A stretch of 62,915 bases of DNA from JBCCWF01 sp038520475. GTDB lineage: Bacteria > Cyanobacteriota > Cyanobacteriia > CAKZMO01. This document shows, in pieces, positions 26,238-35,808 of this stretch. Each line of letters starts with the position of its first letter. Position 1 is the first letter of the stretch. The stretch spans positions 1 to 62,915 of the forward strand of contig JBCBLF010000003.1 of assembly GCA_038520475.1 (NCBI GenBank), given 5' to 3'. The notes beneath the pieces were generated by a model, which was not told where the DNA came from, made no database searches, and worked only from the letters and a program-made list of their open reading frames with translations. The position numbers and the translations under genes are program-made.

Positions 26238-27953
26238 TTAGATCTGAAACACGCGGTAATCATGAATTGGGCGAATCAATGGAGGCTGACGAGTCGGTTT
26301 GGCGATCGCCTCTTCTGAGAGCATTTCATCCTGGCGATCATCGTCTTGGACAGTGTCCAGCGCATCTGAGACTGCTGCTACCTCTTCATCTGGATCATTT
26401 AGCTCTGACGGCATGACATCTATGCCTTCCTCGATTGGCGAATCAACGGCTGCGTCAATGGTTATCTCGGTTGCAGAAGCAGAGTCCATTGGAATTGACT
26501 CTGTTTCTACCTGCATCGGTTTGATTGCAGTATCCGGTAAGCGGCTAGATTCATCAACAGCAGACTCAGGGGTATCAGTACTATCTAGTGTCGGAGCAAC
26601 CGTCAGTTCACGCATCTCATCTGCATCACGCTCACTGGGAATCTGTTGGTCTATAGTATCTGGTTCTTCCAAGGGAGATTCTATTGAGCGCATGTCCCCT
26701 TCAAGGGGTTCCGTTGAAAGAGGTTCCGTGATTTCGTCAAATGATGCTTGTCCTTGAGCATCCTCAGTATTAACAACAGAAGATTCGTCTGAAGCAGCGT
26801 CAGAAGGCTCGGGCTCTTGCTCTTTCAGCTCTTCTGGAGAGTCAAAGACAGTGGCTTCCTCTTCTTCAATCGGTTCAGATAGGGCAGAGGCATCATCAGA
26901 CAGCTCTGATTTGTCCGCAGCTTCTTCATCAAGGACCTCAGGCTCGACAGTCTCAGATTCCAGTACATTAGGCTGAGGACTTTCAGGTTCAATGACCTCA
27001 GGTTCGATAATCACCGGCATGGGTTCATAGTCTGGATCGACCATCTGCATCATGGCGTCCGTTGACAATTCCCCTCGAATCAGCCTTGAAAGGGCATCGT
27101 CACCGCCCGGTGCATAGTCAATCAATCGTGCCGTGCTGTTAAACGGTCCGTCAATGACCGTGCCATTTGAGTCGATAAGCTCTAATTTGACCCAGTTCAA
27201 CCCAGGAACGAAGCCCGTTAGGTAAATCGGCTCCCACGTATCGAAGGTAAAACGTTGCCCGTTGACGGTTCCTCGAATCTGCCAATCTTCAATATCATCA
27301 TCGGCTGACTCCCGAGCCAAGACGTGCAGTGGTGCGTCGGACAGATAGAAATCCAGCATGATAGGTTCAGCGCCGTATGAACTCGCAGGGCGACTGTATG
27401 TCAGCAGTGGTTGGCTTTCGATTGGGGCACTATTTGCTGTATCTGTAAACACGTCAAAGGTAACTTGTGCATAAGCCCCTGCATTTTTGAAGCTTTCATG
27501 CCAGGGCCGAGAAGCGAATGCCCGGATGGTGTGTGTGCCGGGTTCAAGATCGTTAAAGGTGATGGGCTGCGCAGTGTCATACACCGCCTGATATTTCTGA
27601 TTGTCGAGCACTACATGTAAATGAGGCCCTAACCCTGACGCTTCATCCTTAAACAACGGCAAGTCGTTTACTTGGAACTTGACTGAAACCGTTGTGTCGT
27701 AAAGAACCTCTCCAAAGCGAGGACTCAAAATTTGTACTTGAGGCTCATACCCATCGATTGCTCGCCGAAGGGATTGAATCGATGCTGGAGGAGAGACTTC
27801 GACAATTTCTTTTGCGAAGCGCTTGAATGAACGACTAGATAATGATGCAGGTTGATTAGAAGATGGGCGATCGCCGCACCCCGTCACGACCAATGCTAGA
27901 ACCAACACACAGATTCCGATCACATATTTGTTGAAGATCGTCGTCCAATTCAT
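26238..27953 (-). CDS. Acidic lipoprotein of unknown function
   Basis: A 571-residue secreted lipoprotein. The N-terminus has a signal peptide ending in the lipobox LVVTGC. Residues about 50-290 form beta-rich domains (VQILSPRFGEVLYDTTVSVKFQV, then LEPGTHTIRAFASRPW) that resemble cyanobacterial proteins of unknown function. The last 250 residues are a low-complexity region very rich in Glu, Asp, Ser and Pro with repeated PEVIEPE and EPL elements, ending in a short conserved-looking PLIRPIHDYRVFQI. The ATG at 27953 directly precedes the signal sequence. It probably forms an operon with dinB. Confidence 0.8.
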   Translation of the reverse strand: MNWTTIFNKYVIGICVLVLALVVTGCGDRPSSNQPASLSSRSFKRFAKEIVEVSPPASIQSLRRAIDGYEPQVQILSPRFGEVLYDTTVSVKFQVNDLPLFKDEASGLGPHLHVVLDNQKYQAVYDTAQPITFNDLEPGTHTIRAFASRPWHESFKNAGAYAQVTFDVFTDTANSAPIESQPLLTYSRPASSYGAEPIMLDFYLSDAPLHVLARESADDDIEDWQIRGTVNGQRFTFDTWEPIYLTGFVPGLNWVKLELIDSNGTVIDGPFNSTARLIDYAPGGDDALSRLIRGELSTDAMMQMVDPDYEPMPVIIEPEVIEPESPQPNVLESETVEPEVLDEEAADKSELSDDASALSEPIEEEEATVFDSPEELKEQEPEPSDAASDESSVVNTEDAQGQASFDEITEPLSTEPLEGDMRSIESPLEEPDTIDQQIPSERDADEMRELTVAPTLDSTDTPESAVDESSRLPDTAIKPMQVETESIPMDSASATEITIDAAVDSPIEEGIDVMPSELNDPDEEVAAVSDALDTVQDDDRQDEMLSEEAIAKPTRQPPLIRPIHDYRVFQI

Positions 27954-28034
27954 GTGCGATCGCATGCAGCTACTCCTCCTGTGGGTGACCACCCTCAAGT
28001 GTCTCACGGGTTCACCCTAACATTCCATTCCTTC

Positions 28035-28202
28035 ATGGTTGTCACCGCAAAGCGGCTGAGCATCGACAGAAATTCTCCTCTTTGGGTGGCCGTAGTAGTT
28101 GCCATATTTTTGTTTGGGTTATCTCTCTTCTTAGGGGCTGCCGACGCAGCTGATTTTGGGAAATTTATTGCTGCCGATAGATTTATAGCTTTAGCCATTT
28201 AG
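28035..28202 (+). CDS. Possible small membrane protein
   Basis: A 55-codon frame reading as a basic N-terminus followed by a hydrophobic stretch (WVAVVVAIFLFGLSLFLGA) and a short tail. It could be a single-span membrane protein or exported peptide. No ribosome-binding site is evident, and the frame begins 82 bp from the divergent lipoprotein start. Unrecognised; may be fortuitous. Confidence 0.3.
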   Translation: MVVTAKRLSIDRNSPLWVAVVVAIFLFGLSLFLGAADAADFGKFIAADRFIALAI

Positions 28203-28220
28203 GCTAGGACACCGAGTATT
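28201..28220 (+). repeat. Short dispersed repeat, copy 2
   Basis: Matches 25030-25049 (minus strand) at 19 of 20 positions. It overlaps a larger weak inverted repeat in which AGCCATTT near 28193 pairs with AAATGGCT near 28244. Confidence 0.5.
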
Positions 28221-28245
28221 ATCCGGGTCCTTTGCACGCATCCAA

Positions 28246-28478
28246 ATGGCTCGCCGTCTTGTCCTAATGGAACTGGCGACGGCTATAACTGCGATCGCGG
28301 TTAGTTCTATTCCATTTGAGATCCGAGTTGAGCAAGAGTGGCCTCGAACAGCCCCTTCGTGAATCGGCCACGACTATAAGGTGTTGGCCTCAAAGAAAAC
28401 GATGAAGAAGACAAGCTTGACGAAACTGAAGCGGAGTTGCTCCGTCGTTTGGAGCGAAAGGGACAGCACCTAAAGTGA
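28246..28478 (+). pseudogene. Possible broken small gene upstream of psaA
   Basis: Two short coding-like stretches lie in different frames. The first, 28246-28362, starts with ATG and reads MARRLVLMELATAITAIAV. The second, 28380-28478, follows a stop codon and reads as an acidic, helical tail (NDEEDKLDETEAELLRRLE) ending in a stop. The second looks strongly protein-like but has no start codon. A frameshifted remnant of one gene is possible. Family not recognised. Confidence 0.25.
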
Positions 28479-29165
28479 AAAAAGAGTCCTCAATGAAACA
28501 ACCCGAACAGGATGAAAAATTGCAAGGTTGCCCTCGTAGAAAGCCGCCCTTCAATTTTTCATATCAACACTCAGTTCGCCAGAATCAGTTTTTAGCCAGG
28601 TTCAATATAGAAATTCTCAATTGTTAATCGAGCAACACAGGTTGACATCATTTGTTAAGCATTCGCTCGTGATTAAACTTTGAAAGAAAACTGAAATCGT
28701 TAATTTTCATACGATAAGGCGAAAGCCTTTAACGATCAGCAGAAAGCCCTTAGAAGACGTTTTAGATATTCAAGTTATTTTGAGTTTTGTAACATCATTG
28801 CAAGCGCAAACTCAAAATCTGCGGGCCTACTTTGGTCGAAAACATAGCAAAGATCATGCTTTGCACAGTTTGAATTATTGTTAAACCCGTCTGAAATGAC
28901 GTAGATCGCAGCACTATAATGCTCGAAAGACCGTCTTCTAGATAGGTTGAAACTCCGCTCTGGCTTGCATCTCGGGAATTAAAGCGGTCATCGACTGCTC
29001 CGAATGTATGGCTGGATTGTTTTCCAGGCAGTTTGGATCGCTTTTGAGATGCAAGCGTTGACCTGTAACAACCTTTGTAACGGACACCGACATCTGTCAT
29101 GTCTGATGCAAGTTCTAGAAGAGTAGAGTCAATCCGTTCTTTGTCTAGAGAGAGGAGAGTCTCTA
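28479..29165 (+). promoter_or_regulatory. psaA promoter and leader region
   Basis: No gene is supported in the 687 bp before psaA. An inverted repeat pairs ATGAAAAATTG near 28513 with CAATTTTTCAT near 28551. TGTAAC occurs at 29064-29069 and 29076-29081, a direct repeat 85-100 bp before the ATG. Its minus-strand reading GTTACA resembles half of the HLR1 site bound by RpaB, but the 6-bp spacer differs from the 4-bp consensus. AGAGGAGAG is the ribosome-binding site. Confidence 0.4.
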
Positions 29166-31433
29166 ATGACAACTACCCCGCGCGAGCGCGGTGCAGAAGT
29201 CAAAGTCACGGTTGATACTGATCCGGTTCCTACTTCATTTGAGAAGTGGGCAAAGCCTGGTCATTTTGATCGAACTTTGGCAAAAGGACCCAAAACCACA
29301 ACTTGGATTTGGAACCTGCACGCTGACGCTCACGATTTTGATAGTCATACCAGTGACTTAGAAGATATATCTCGAAAAATCTTCAGTGCTCACTTTGGTC
29401 ATCTGGCCATTGTGTTTATCTGGCTAAGCGGCATGTATTTCCATGGCGCTAAATTTTCAAATTACGAAGCATGGTTAGCTGATCCGCTGAGCATCAAACC
29501 AAGTGCTCAAACGGTTTGGCCCATTGTTGGACAAGAAATTCTTAACGCTGATGTCGGCGGTGGATTCCACGGAATTCAGATCACGACTGGCTTCTTCCAA
29601 CTGTGGCGTGCGTCTGGTATTACAACCGAATTTCAACTCTACTGCACAGCAATCGGTGGCCTTGTTATGGCTGGCTTGATGCTGTTTGCAGGCTGGTTCC
29701 ACTATCACAAGAAGGCTCCCAAGCTGGAGTGGTTCCAAAACGTTGAATCAATGTTGAACCACCACCTCGCAGGCTTGCTGGGTCTTGGTTCGTTGGGTTG
29801 GGCAGGTCACCAGATTCATGTTTCCTTGCCGATTAATAAGCTATTGGATGCAGGTGTTGCGCCTGCGGATATTCCTTTGCCTCATGAGTTCATCCTTGAT
29901 CGGAGCTTGATGGCAGAGCTTTACCCAAGTTTTGCGAAGGGAGTGACTCCATTCTTTACGTTAGATTGGGCGGCCTATTCAGATTTTCTAACCTTTAAGG
30001 GTGGTTTGAATCCTGTAACTGGTGGTTTGTGGCTCTCTGATACTGCTCATCACCACTTGGCGATCGCCGTTCTGTTCATCATTGCAGGACACATGTATCG
30101 CACAAACTGGGGCATTGGTCACAGCATGAAGGAAATTCTCGAAGGCCACAAAGGTGACCCTCTCCTCTTTGGTGGAAAAGGTCATGACGGTCTTTATGAA
30201 ATCCTGACAACCTCCTGGCATGCTCAGTTGGCGCTTAACCTAGCCCTCCTAGGTTCATTGACCATCATCGTGGCTCAGCATATGTATGCGATGCCGCCTT
30301 ATCCATATTTAGCAACTGACTACCCAGCTCAGCTCTCACTCTTCACTCACCATATGTGGATTGGAGGCTTCCTGGTTGTTGGTGCAGGTGCACACGGTGC
30401 CATCTTCATGGTGCGCGACTACGACCCTGCTAAGAATGTGGATAACGTTCTTGACCGAGTCATCCGCGTTCGTGATGCCATTATTTCCCACTTGAACTGG
30501 GTTTGTATTTTCCTTGGCTTCCACAGCTTCGGTCTCTACATCCATAACGACACGATGCGTGCGTTGGGTCGCCCTCAGGACATGTTCTCTGATAGTGCGA
30601 TTCAGCTACAGCCTATCTTTGCTCAATGGATTCAGAGTTTGCACACTGCTGCAGCTGGAACAACGGCTCCGAATGCCCTTTCCACTGCGAGTGTTGCGTT
30701 CGGTGGTGATATGGTTGCCGTGGGTGGAAAGGTCGCAATGATGCCCATTCCATTGGGTACGGCAGACTTCATGGTTCACCACATCCACGCCTTCACCATT
30801 CATGTCACTGTACTGATTTTGTTGAAGGGCGTACTCTATGCTCGCAACTCTCGTCTCATTCCTGATAAGAGCGAATTGGGTTTCCGATTCCCTTGTGACG
30901 GTCCAGGTCGGGGTGGTACGTGCCAGGTTTCTGGTTGGGACCACGTTTTCTTGGGCCTCTTCTGGATGTACAACTCTCTGTCGATTGTGATTTTCCACTT
31001 CAGTTGGAAAATGCAGTCTGACGTATGGGGAACCGTTAATCCGGATGGATCGGTCGCTCATATTACGGCAGGTAATTTTGCGCAGAGTGCTCTGTCCATT
31101 AATGGATGGTTGAGAGACTTCCTCTGGGCTCAGGCAGCGAACGTGATTAATTCCTACGGTTCGGCGCTTTCTGCCTATGGCTTGTTGTTCTTGGGTGCTC
31201 ACTTTATTTGGGCATTCAGCCTCATGTTCCTGTTTAGTGGACGTGGATATTGGCAAGAGCTTATCGAATCCATCGTTTGGGCTCACAACAAGCTGAAAGT
31301 TGCTCCTGCGATTCAGCCTCGTGCATTGAGCATTATTCAAGGCCGTGCTGTTGGAGTAGCGCATTACCTCCTTGGTGGAATTGTGACCACTTGGTCATTC
31401 TTCCTCGCCCGAATCATTGCAGTATCCGGTTGA
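29166..31433 (+). CDS. psaA: Photosystem I P700 chlorophyll a apoprotein A1
   Basis: One of the two core subunits of photosystem I, 755 residues, with eleven membrane helices. It binds P700, the early electron acceptors and, together with PsaB, the FX 4Fe-4S cluster. The cluster loop FPCDGPGRGGTC, which gives two cysteine ligands, lies near residues 577-588. Many conserved histidines that ligate chlorophyll are visible (for example HHHLAIAVLFIIAGHMYRTNWGIGH is typical of both subunits, quoted here only in part: HLAIAVLFIIAGHMYR). Length and sequence are normal. psaB follows after 25 bp. Confidence 0.99.
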   Translation: MTTTPRERGAEVKVTVDTDPVPTSFEKWAKPGHFDRTLAKGPKTTTWIWNLHADAHDFDSHTSDLEDISRKIFSAHFGHLAIVFIWLSGMYFHGAKFSNYEAWLADPLSIKPSAQTVWPIVGQEILNADVGGGFHGIQITTGFFQLWRASGITTEFQLYCTAIGGLVMAGLMLFAGWFHYHKKAPKLEWFQNVESMLNHHLAGLLGLGSLGWAGHQIHVSLPINKLLDAGVAPADIPLPHEFILDRSLMAELYPSFAKGVTPFFTLDWAAYSDFLTFKGGLNPVTGGLWLSDTAHHHLAIAVLFIIAGHMYRTNWGIGHSMKEILEGHKGDPLLFGGKGHDGLYEILTTSWHAQLALNLALLGSLTIIVAQHMYAMPPYPYLATDYPAQLSLFTHHMWIGGFLVVGAGAHGAIFMVRDYDPAKNVDNVLDRVIRVRDAIISHLNWVCIFLGFHSFGLYIHNDTMRALGRPQDMFSDSAIQLQPIFAQWIQSLHTAAAGTTAPNALSTASVAFGGDMVAVGGKVAMMPIPLGTADFMVHHIHAFTIHVTVLILLKGVLYARNSRLIPDKSELGFRFPCDGPGRGGTCQVSGWDHVFLGLFWMYNSLSIVIFHFSWKMQSDVWGTVNPDGSVAHITAGNFAQSALSINGWLRDFLWAQAANVINSYGSALSAYGLLFLGAHFIWAFSLMFLFSGRGYWQELIESIVWAHNKLKVAPAIQPRALSIIQGRAVGVAHYLLGGIVTTWSFFLARIIAVSG

Positions 31434-31458
31434 GCATGAGGAGGACTAATTAAGACTT

Positions 31459-33675
31459 ATGGCAACCAAATTCCCAAAATTTAGCCAAGATTTGGCGCAA
31501 GATCCAACCACACGTCGGATCTGGTACGGGATTGCCACCGCCCACGACTTTGAAAGCCACGATGGCATGACAGAAGAAAATCTTTATCAAAAGATTTTCG
31601 CGTCTCACTTTGGTCATCTTGCAATCATTTTCTTGTGGACATCGGGCAGCCTGTTTCACGTTGCTTGGCAAGGTAACTTCGAGCAGTGGATCACTGATCC
31701 GCTCAACATTCGTCCAATCGCCCATGCGATTTGGGATCCTCACTTTGGTCAACCTGCGGTTGATGCGTTCACTCAGGCTGGTGCGTCTGGTCCGGTGAAC
31801 ATTGCATACTCTGGGGTCTACCACTGGTGGTACACCATCGGTATGCGAACCAATGGTGACCTCTACAGCGGCGCAGTATTTCTCTTGATCATGTCCGCTG
31901 TGTTCTTGTTTGCAGGTTGGCTTCACCTCCAACCTAAGTTCCGTCCGAGCTTGTCTTGGTTCAAGAATGCTGAGTCTCGCCTCAATCACCACTTGGCTGG
32001 TTTGTTTGGCGTTAGCTCCTTAGCTTGGACTGGCCACCTTGTTCACGTTGCGATTCCTGAATCCCGTGGACAGCATGTGGGTTGGGATAACTTCTTGACG
32101 ACTCCTCCACACCCAGCAGGGCTTCAGCCTTTCTTCACTGGAAACTGGGGAGTATATGCTCAGAATCCTGACACGGCTGGCCATATGTTCGGTACGGCTG
32201 ATGGTGCAGGTAGCGCAATTCTGACGTTCTTGGGTGGTTTCCATCCTCAGACAGAAGCGTTGTGGCTGACTGACATTGCTCATCACCACTTGGCGATCGC
32301 CGTTCTCTTTATCATTGCGGGTCACATGTACCGGACAAACTTCGGTATTGGACACAGCATCAAGGAGATTCTAGGTACGCACCGTCCTCCTGAAGGAACT
32401 CCTTTCGGAGGCATGCTAGGTGAGGGTCACAAGGGTTTGTATGACACTATCAACAACTCCTTGCACTTCCAGCTTGGCTTAGCGTTGGCTTCCCTCGGCG
32501 TTGTCACGTCATTGGTTGCGCAGCATATGTATTCGCTGCCATCCTATGCATTCATCGCTCGGGACTACACCACTCAGGCGGCACTCTACACTCATCACCA
32601 GTACATTGCTGGATTCTTGATGGTTGGTGCGTTTGCTCACGGTGCGATTTTCTTCGTTCGTGACTATGACCCTGAGGCTAACAAAGGCAACGTTCTTTAT
32701 CGAATGCTGGAGCACAAGGAAGCCCTCATCTCTCACTTGAGCTGGGTTTCGTTGTTCCTTGGTTTCCACACGCTTGGGTTGTACGTTCACAACGACACTG
32801 TTGTTGCATTCGGAACTCCTGAGAAGCAGATTCTTGTTGAGCCTGTCTTTGCTCAGTGGGTTCAAGCAGCTTCCGGTAAGGTTCTCTACGGCTTCGATGT
32901 ATTGCTGTCTAACGCGGATAGCATTACAAATACGTCAAATGCCGTGTACTTGCCTGGTTGGTTTGATGCGATTAACAGCAGCGGCAACTCCTTGTTCCTG
33001 ACCATTGGGCCTGGCGATTTCTTGGTTCACCATGCGATCGCTTTAGGACTACACACCACCACATTGATTTTGGTCAAAGGTGCGTTGGATGCTCGTGGTT
33101 CTAAGCTCATGCCAGACAAGAAGGATTTCGGCTACAGCTTCCCTTGTGACGGTCCTGGACGGGGCGGTACATGTGACATCTCTGCATGGGATTCCTTCTA
33201 CCTCGCGATGTTCTGGATGCTGAACACCATTGGTTGGGTCACCTTCTACTGGCACTGGAAACATCTCGGCATCTGGCAAGGAAATGTTGCTCAATTCAAC
33301 ACCTCATCCACGTATTTGATGGGTTGGTTGCGTGACTACCTCTGGCTCAACTCTGCACAGCTTATTAACGGATATAATCCGTTTGGTATGAACAACCTGT
33401 CGGTTTGGGCATGGATGTTCCTCTTTGGACACCTTGTTTGGGCGACTGGTTTCATGTTCCTCATCTCCTGGAGAGGATACTGGCAAGAGTTGATCGAGAC
33501 TATCGTTTGGGCGCATGAGCGGACTCCGCTAGCGAACCTTGTTCGTTGGAAGGATAAGCCTGTTGCACTTTCGATCGTTCAGGCACGTCTCGTTGGTTTG
33601 GCTCACTTTACGATTGGGTACATTCTGACGTATGCCGCATTCCTCATTGCCTCGACGGCGAGTCGATACGGCTGA
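31459..33675 (+). CDS. psaB: Photosystem I P700 chlorophyll a apoprotein A2
   Basis: The second photosystem I core subunit, 738 residues. It begins MATKFPKFSQDLAQDPTTRR, as in other cyanobacteria, and carries the matching FX loop FPCDGPGRGGTC near residues 555-566. It forms the heterodimer with PsaA in the thylakoid membrane. AGGAGGA lies upstream of the ATG, within the 25-bp spacer after psaA, so the pair is one operon. An intrinsic terminator follows 29 bp after the stop. Confidence 0.99.
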   Translation: MATKFPKFSQDLAQDPTTRRIWYGIATAHDFESHDGMTEENLYQKIFASHFGHLAIIFLWTSGSLFHVAWQGNFEQWITDPLNIRPIAHAIWDPHFGQPAVDAFTQAGASGPVNIAYSGVYHWWYTIGMRTNGDLYSGAVFLLIMSAVFLFAGWLHLQPKFRPSLSWFKNAESRLNHHLAGLFGVSSLAWTGHLVHVAIPESRGQHVGWDNFLTTPPHPAGLQPFFTGNWGVYAQNPDTAGHMFGTADGAGSAILTFLGGFHPQTEALWLTDIAHHHLAIAVLFIIAGHMYRTNFGIGHSIKEILGTHRPPEGTPFGGMLGEGHKGLYDTINNSLHFQLGLALASLGVVTSLVAQHMYSLPSYAFIARDYTTQAALYTHHQYIAGFLMVGAFAHGAIFFVRDYDPEANKGNVLYRMLEHKEALISHLSWVSLFLGFHTLGLYVHNDTVVAFGTPEKQILVEPVFAQWVQAASGKVLYGFDVLLSNADSITNTSNAVYLPGWFDAINSSGNSLFLTIGPGDFLVHHAIALGLHTTTLILVKGALDARGSKLMPDKKDFGYSFPCDGPGRGGTCDISAWDSFYLAMFWMLNTIGWVTFYWHWKHLGIWQGNVAQFNTSSTYLMGWLRDYLWLNSAQLINGYNPFGMNNLSVWAWMFLFGHLVWATGFMFLISWRGYWQELIETIVWAHERTPLANLVRWKDKPVALSIVQARLVGLAHFTIGYILTYAAFLIASTASRYG

Positions 33676-33704
33676 TAAGAGTGCTTAATCTCGATTAGAC
33701 AAAG

Positions 33705-33732
33705 AAGCCTTCGCTCGTGCGGAGGCTTTTTT
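33705..33732 (+). terminator. Intrinsic terminator of psaAB
   Basis: AAGCCTTCGC (33705-33714) pairs with GCGGAGGCTT (33719-33728) around the loop TCGT, with one G.U pair, and a run of six T follows at 33727-33732. This is a canonical Rho-independent terminator. Confidence 0.93.
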
Positions 33733-33759
33733 GTTGCTTACGCGTAATTCCTTCAAGAC

Positions 33760-33816
33760 CCGCTACAGATGAGGGAGCACTCACACAATGCGTGAGTGCT
33801 CCCTCATCTGTAGCGG
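33760..33816. terminator. Second, 25-bp perfect hairpin downstream of psaB
   Basis: Arms 33760-33784 and 33792-33816 pair perfectly over 25 bp with a 7-nt loop, followed by ATTTTT. It lies 28 bp after the psaAB terminator and may act as a back-up terminator. Confidence 0.75.
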
Positions 33817-33948
33817 ATTTTTGGAGAATTGGTATGACTAGGAACGATTAGCGCTTCTTCGCGAATTCATACCAAACATGTGCAGCCCAAATCTTTGGTA
33901 GGGTACGAAGGAAACATTTTCTTAATGTGAAGAACGCAACGGCATCTT

Positions 33949-34263
33949 ATGGTAATCGAGTGGCTACAATTCCGTGTACAGGAAGATCTTCGTGAGCAGT
34001 TTGTTCAGCTTGATGAAGAGATTTGGACAGCAGCGCTGTCGCAATATGATGGGTTTCTTGGGAAAGAAGTTTGGATTAGTGCCGAAGATTTAACAGAGGT
34101 AGTTGCGACGATTCGATGGGATAGCACCGATTCATGGTTTTCGATTCCAGACTCTGATTTGCAGCGCATTGATGCACGATTTATTGAAGCCATGGGAGAC
34201 GGCACATTTGAGTTGCTTGATGCTAAGGCGTATCAGGTCCGAAAGTTTTCGTCGTCTCAATAA
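33949..34263 (+). CDS. TIGR03792-family protein
   Basis: A 104-residue soluble protein that begins MVIEWLQFRVQ and contains DGFLGKEVWIS and ATIRWDSTDSWFSIP. This matches the cyanobacterial family TIGR03792, which has a ferredoxin-like (antibiotic monooxygenase-like, ABM) fold. The biochemical activity is unknown. It stands alone between the psaB terminators and a zinc-ribbon gene in the same orientation, about 100 bp away. Confidence 0.82.
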   Translation: MVIEWLQFRVQEDLREQFVQLDEEIWTAALSQYDGFLGKEVWISAEDLTEVVATIRWDSTDSWFSIPDSDLQRIDARFIEAMGDGTFELLDAKAYQVRKFSSSQ

Positions 34264-34363
34264 GGCATGGTCCTGCTAAGCCGGGTTTTAGAGAAACGAG
34301 TTGTACGGACAAACAGAATCAATACCGCCTATAGTGGAAGCATTCAGAGTCACATCGAGCTTC

Positions 34364-34720
34364 ATGCCTGACTGTCCACGTTGCAAGAGAACGGTTGATT
34401 CACGGGCGATCGCCTGCCCATACTGCAAAAATCCGCTAAAGGCATTTGGTCACAAAGGAATACCGCTGCACCAGTCGGTGGACGGGGATTACCTGTGTGC
34501 GACCTGTCTGTATCACGAAGATGACTCCTGTAATTTTCCCAAGCGTCCCTACGCAAAAGAATGCACACTGTATCACAATGCATCCGTTCCAGTCATTGAG
34601 GATGAGCCAGCACCAATATCTGTAGGAACAAAGTTGAACAAATGGATGAAGCGCAATTCAACATTGATGTTGTTCTTGGGTCTGATTGTAATTAGCTTGG
34701 TGATTGTGCTGTTGCCGTAA
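34364..34720 (+). CDS. Zinc-ribbon membrane protein
   Basis: A 118-residue protein that starts with a zinc ribbon (CPRCKRTVDS and CPYCKNPL, two CxxC pairs at about 4-22), followed by a second cysteine set (LCATCLYHEDDSCNFP and KECTLYHN) and a C-terminal membrane helix (LMLFLGLIVISLVIVLLP). It looks like a tail-anchored protein with a metal-bound cytoplasmic head. The ATG at 34364 is used because the ribbon begins at residue 4; an upstream TTG at 34301 would add 21 residues. Function unknown. Confidence 0.8.
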   Translation: MPDCPRCKRTVDSRAIACPYCKNPLKAFGHKGIPLHQSVDGDYLCATCLYHEDDSCNFPKRPYAKECTLYHNASVPVIEDEPAPISVGTKLNKWMKRNSTLMLFLGLIVISLVIVLLP

Positions 34721-35038
34721 ATGTCTTTGTGCTCAGTCATTTTTCTGAATACAAAAAAAGGTTGATGGGATTGATTCATCAACGATTCACCTCGATATCC
34801 CACACTTAAATAGAAGCAGGACTTACGTATGTCAACAGCAACAACCATGCGTGAGTCATAAGGACGTACGCATGTGTAGGTGTAGGTGGAGTGATGGCTC
34901 CATACACGGTATGAACCTTACGGGGCGAGCACGACTTAGTAGTGAATTGAGAATGGCTATCCATGGGAACAAGTACCCTCTACCCTCGATCGATCTAAGT
35001 ATCATCATCCATCTGTTAGGGTCAGGAAGGAGGCATGA
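34721..35038. other. Intergenic region with a GACTTACG inverted repeat
   Basis: No gene seen. GACTTACGTATG (34820-34831) and CATGCGTGAGTC (34846-34857) pair at 10 of 12 positions around a 14-nt loop. The AGGACTTAC half resembles sequences near 13041 and 58020 and may be the end of a small mobile-element remnant. Confidence 0.4.
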
Positions 35039-35749
35039 ATGAGCGCGTTTCAGAGGGCGATCGCCATTTGTACGGGAATCGTTCTGGCTACTGCGACTAT
35101 CTTAGGAACGGCAACCATTACATGGGCGGGTACTGAAGAAGAACGAGAAGACGCGATTGAAGAACTCAATCGTTCTCAAGAGATATTCCAAGAAATCGCT
35201 GCGAACCCAGATACTCAGATTCCTACTGAGGTAATGCGAGAGAGCAAAGCCGTTATTATCATCACGAATGTTGGCCAGGGAGGCTTCATCTTTGGAGGGC
35301 GTCGGGGTGATGGGCTAATGGTGTTGCGTGAAGCCAATAGTACCTGGAGCAATCCTGCGTTTATGACATTGGGAGGAGGCAGCTTTGGCCTCCAGTTCGG
35401 TGGCCGATCCAGTGATCTAGTAATGCTCGTGATGACCCAAGAGGCGATCGACGACATTTTAGACGGTGACGTTGAACTTGGCGGCAATGTGACTGGCACG
35501 GCTGGTCCTGTTGGCGCTACTGTGGTCGATCCGGCTGCCGCAAACGGCGACATCCTAATCTACTCTCGTAGTTCGGGGCTATTCGGTGGGGCTACGGCAG
35601 GCGCTACATCTATTGAGTTTGATGATGAGCGGAATGAAGCATTCTATGGTGTTGAGAATGTGACCCCATCGCAAATATTCACGAATATCAACTTGCGACC
35701 TGCGGCTAGTGTGGCTTCACTCGAACAGACGTTACTCTTGGCTGAATAG
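35039..35749 (+). CDS. SYLF (YSC84-type) lipid-binding domain protein
   Basis: A 236-residue secreted protein. A signal peptide (about 1-30, ending TITWAG) is followed by a SYLF domain: SQEIFQEIAAN, the KAVIIITNVGQGGFIFGGRRG core, LGGGSFGLQFGG and the closing YSRSSGLFGGATAGATSI. SYLF domains bind phosphoinositides in eukaryotes; in bacteria their ligand is unknown. AGGAAGGAGG precedes overlapping ATG codons at 35035 and 35039; only the latter gives the long frame. Confidence 0.9.
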   Translation: MSAFQRAIAICTGIVLATATILGTATITWAGTEEEREDAIEELNRSQEIFQEIAANPDTQIPTEVMRESKAVIIITNVGQGGFIFGGRRGDGLMVLREANSTWSNPAFMTLGGGSFGLQFGGRSSDLVMLVMTQEAIDDILDGDVELGGNVTGTAGPVGATVVDPAAANGDILIYSRSSGLFGGATAGATSIEFDDERNEAFYGVENVTPSQIFTNINLRPAASVASLEQTLLLAE

Positions 35750-35808
35750 TCGGCGGCACTAAAGCCAGTGCGCGGATTCTTCGATATTTGCCAATGGCAT
35801 CATCTAAG

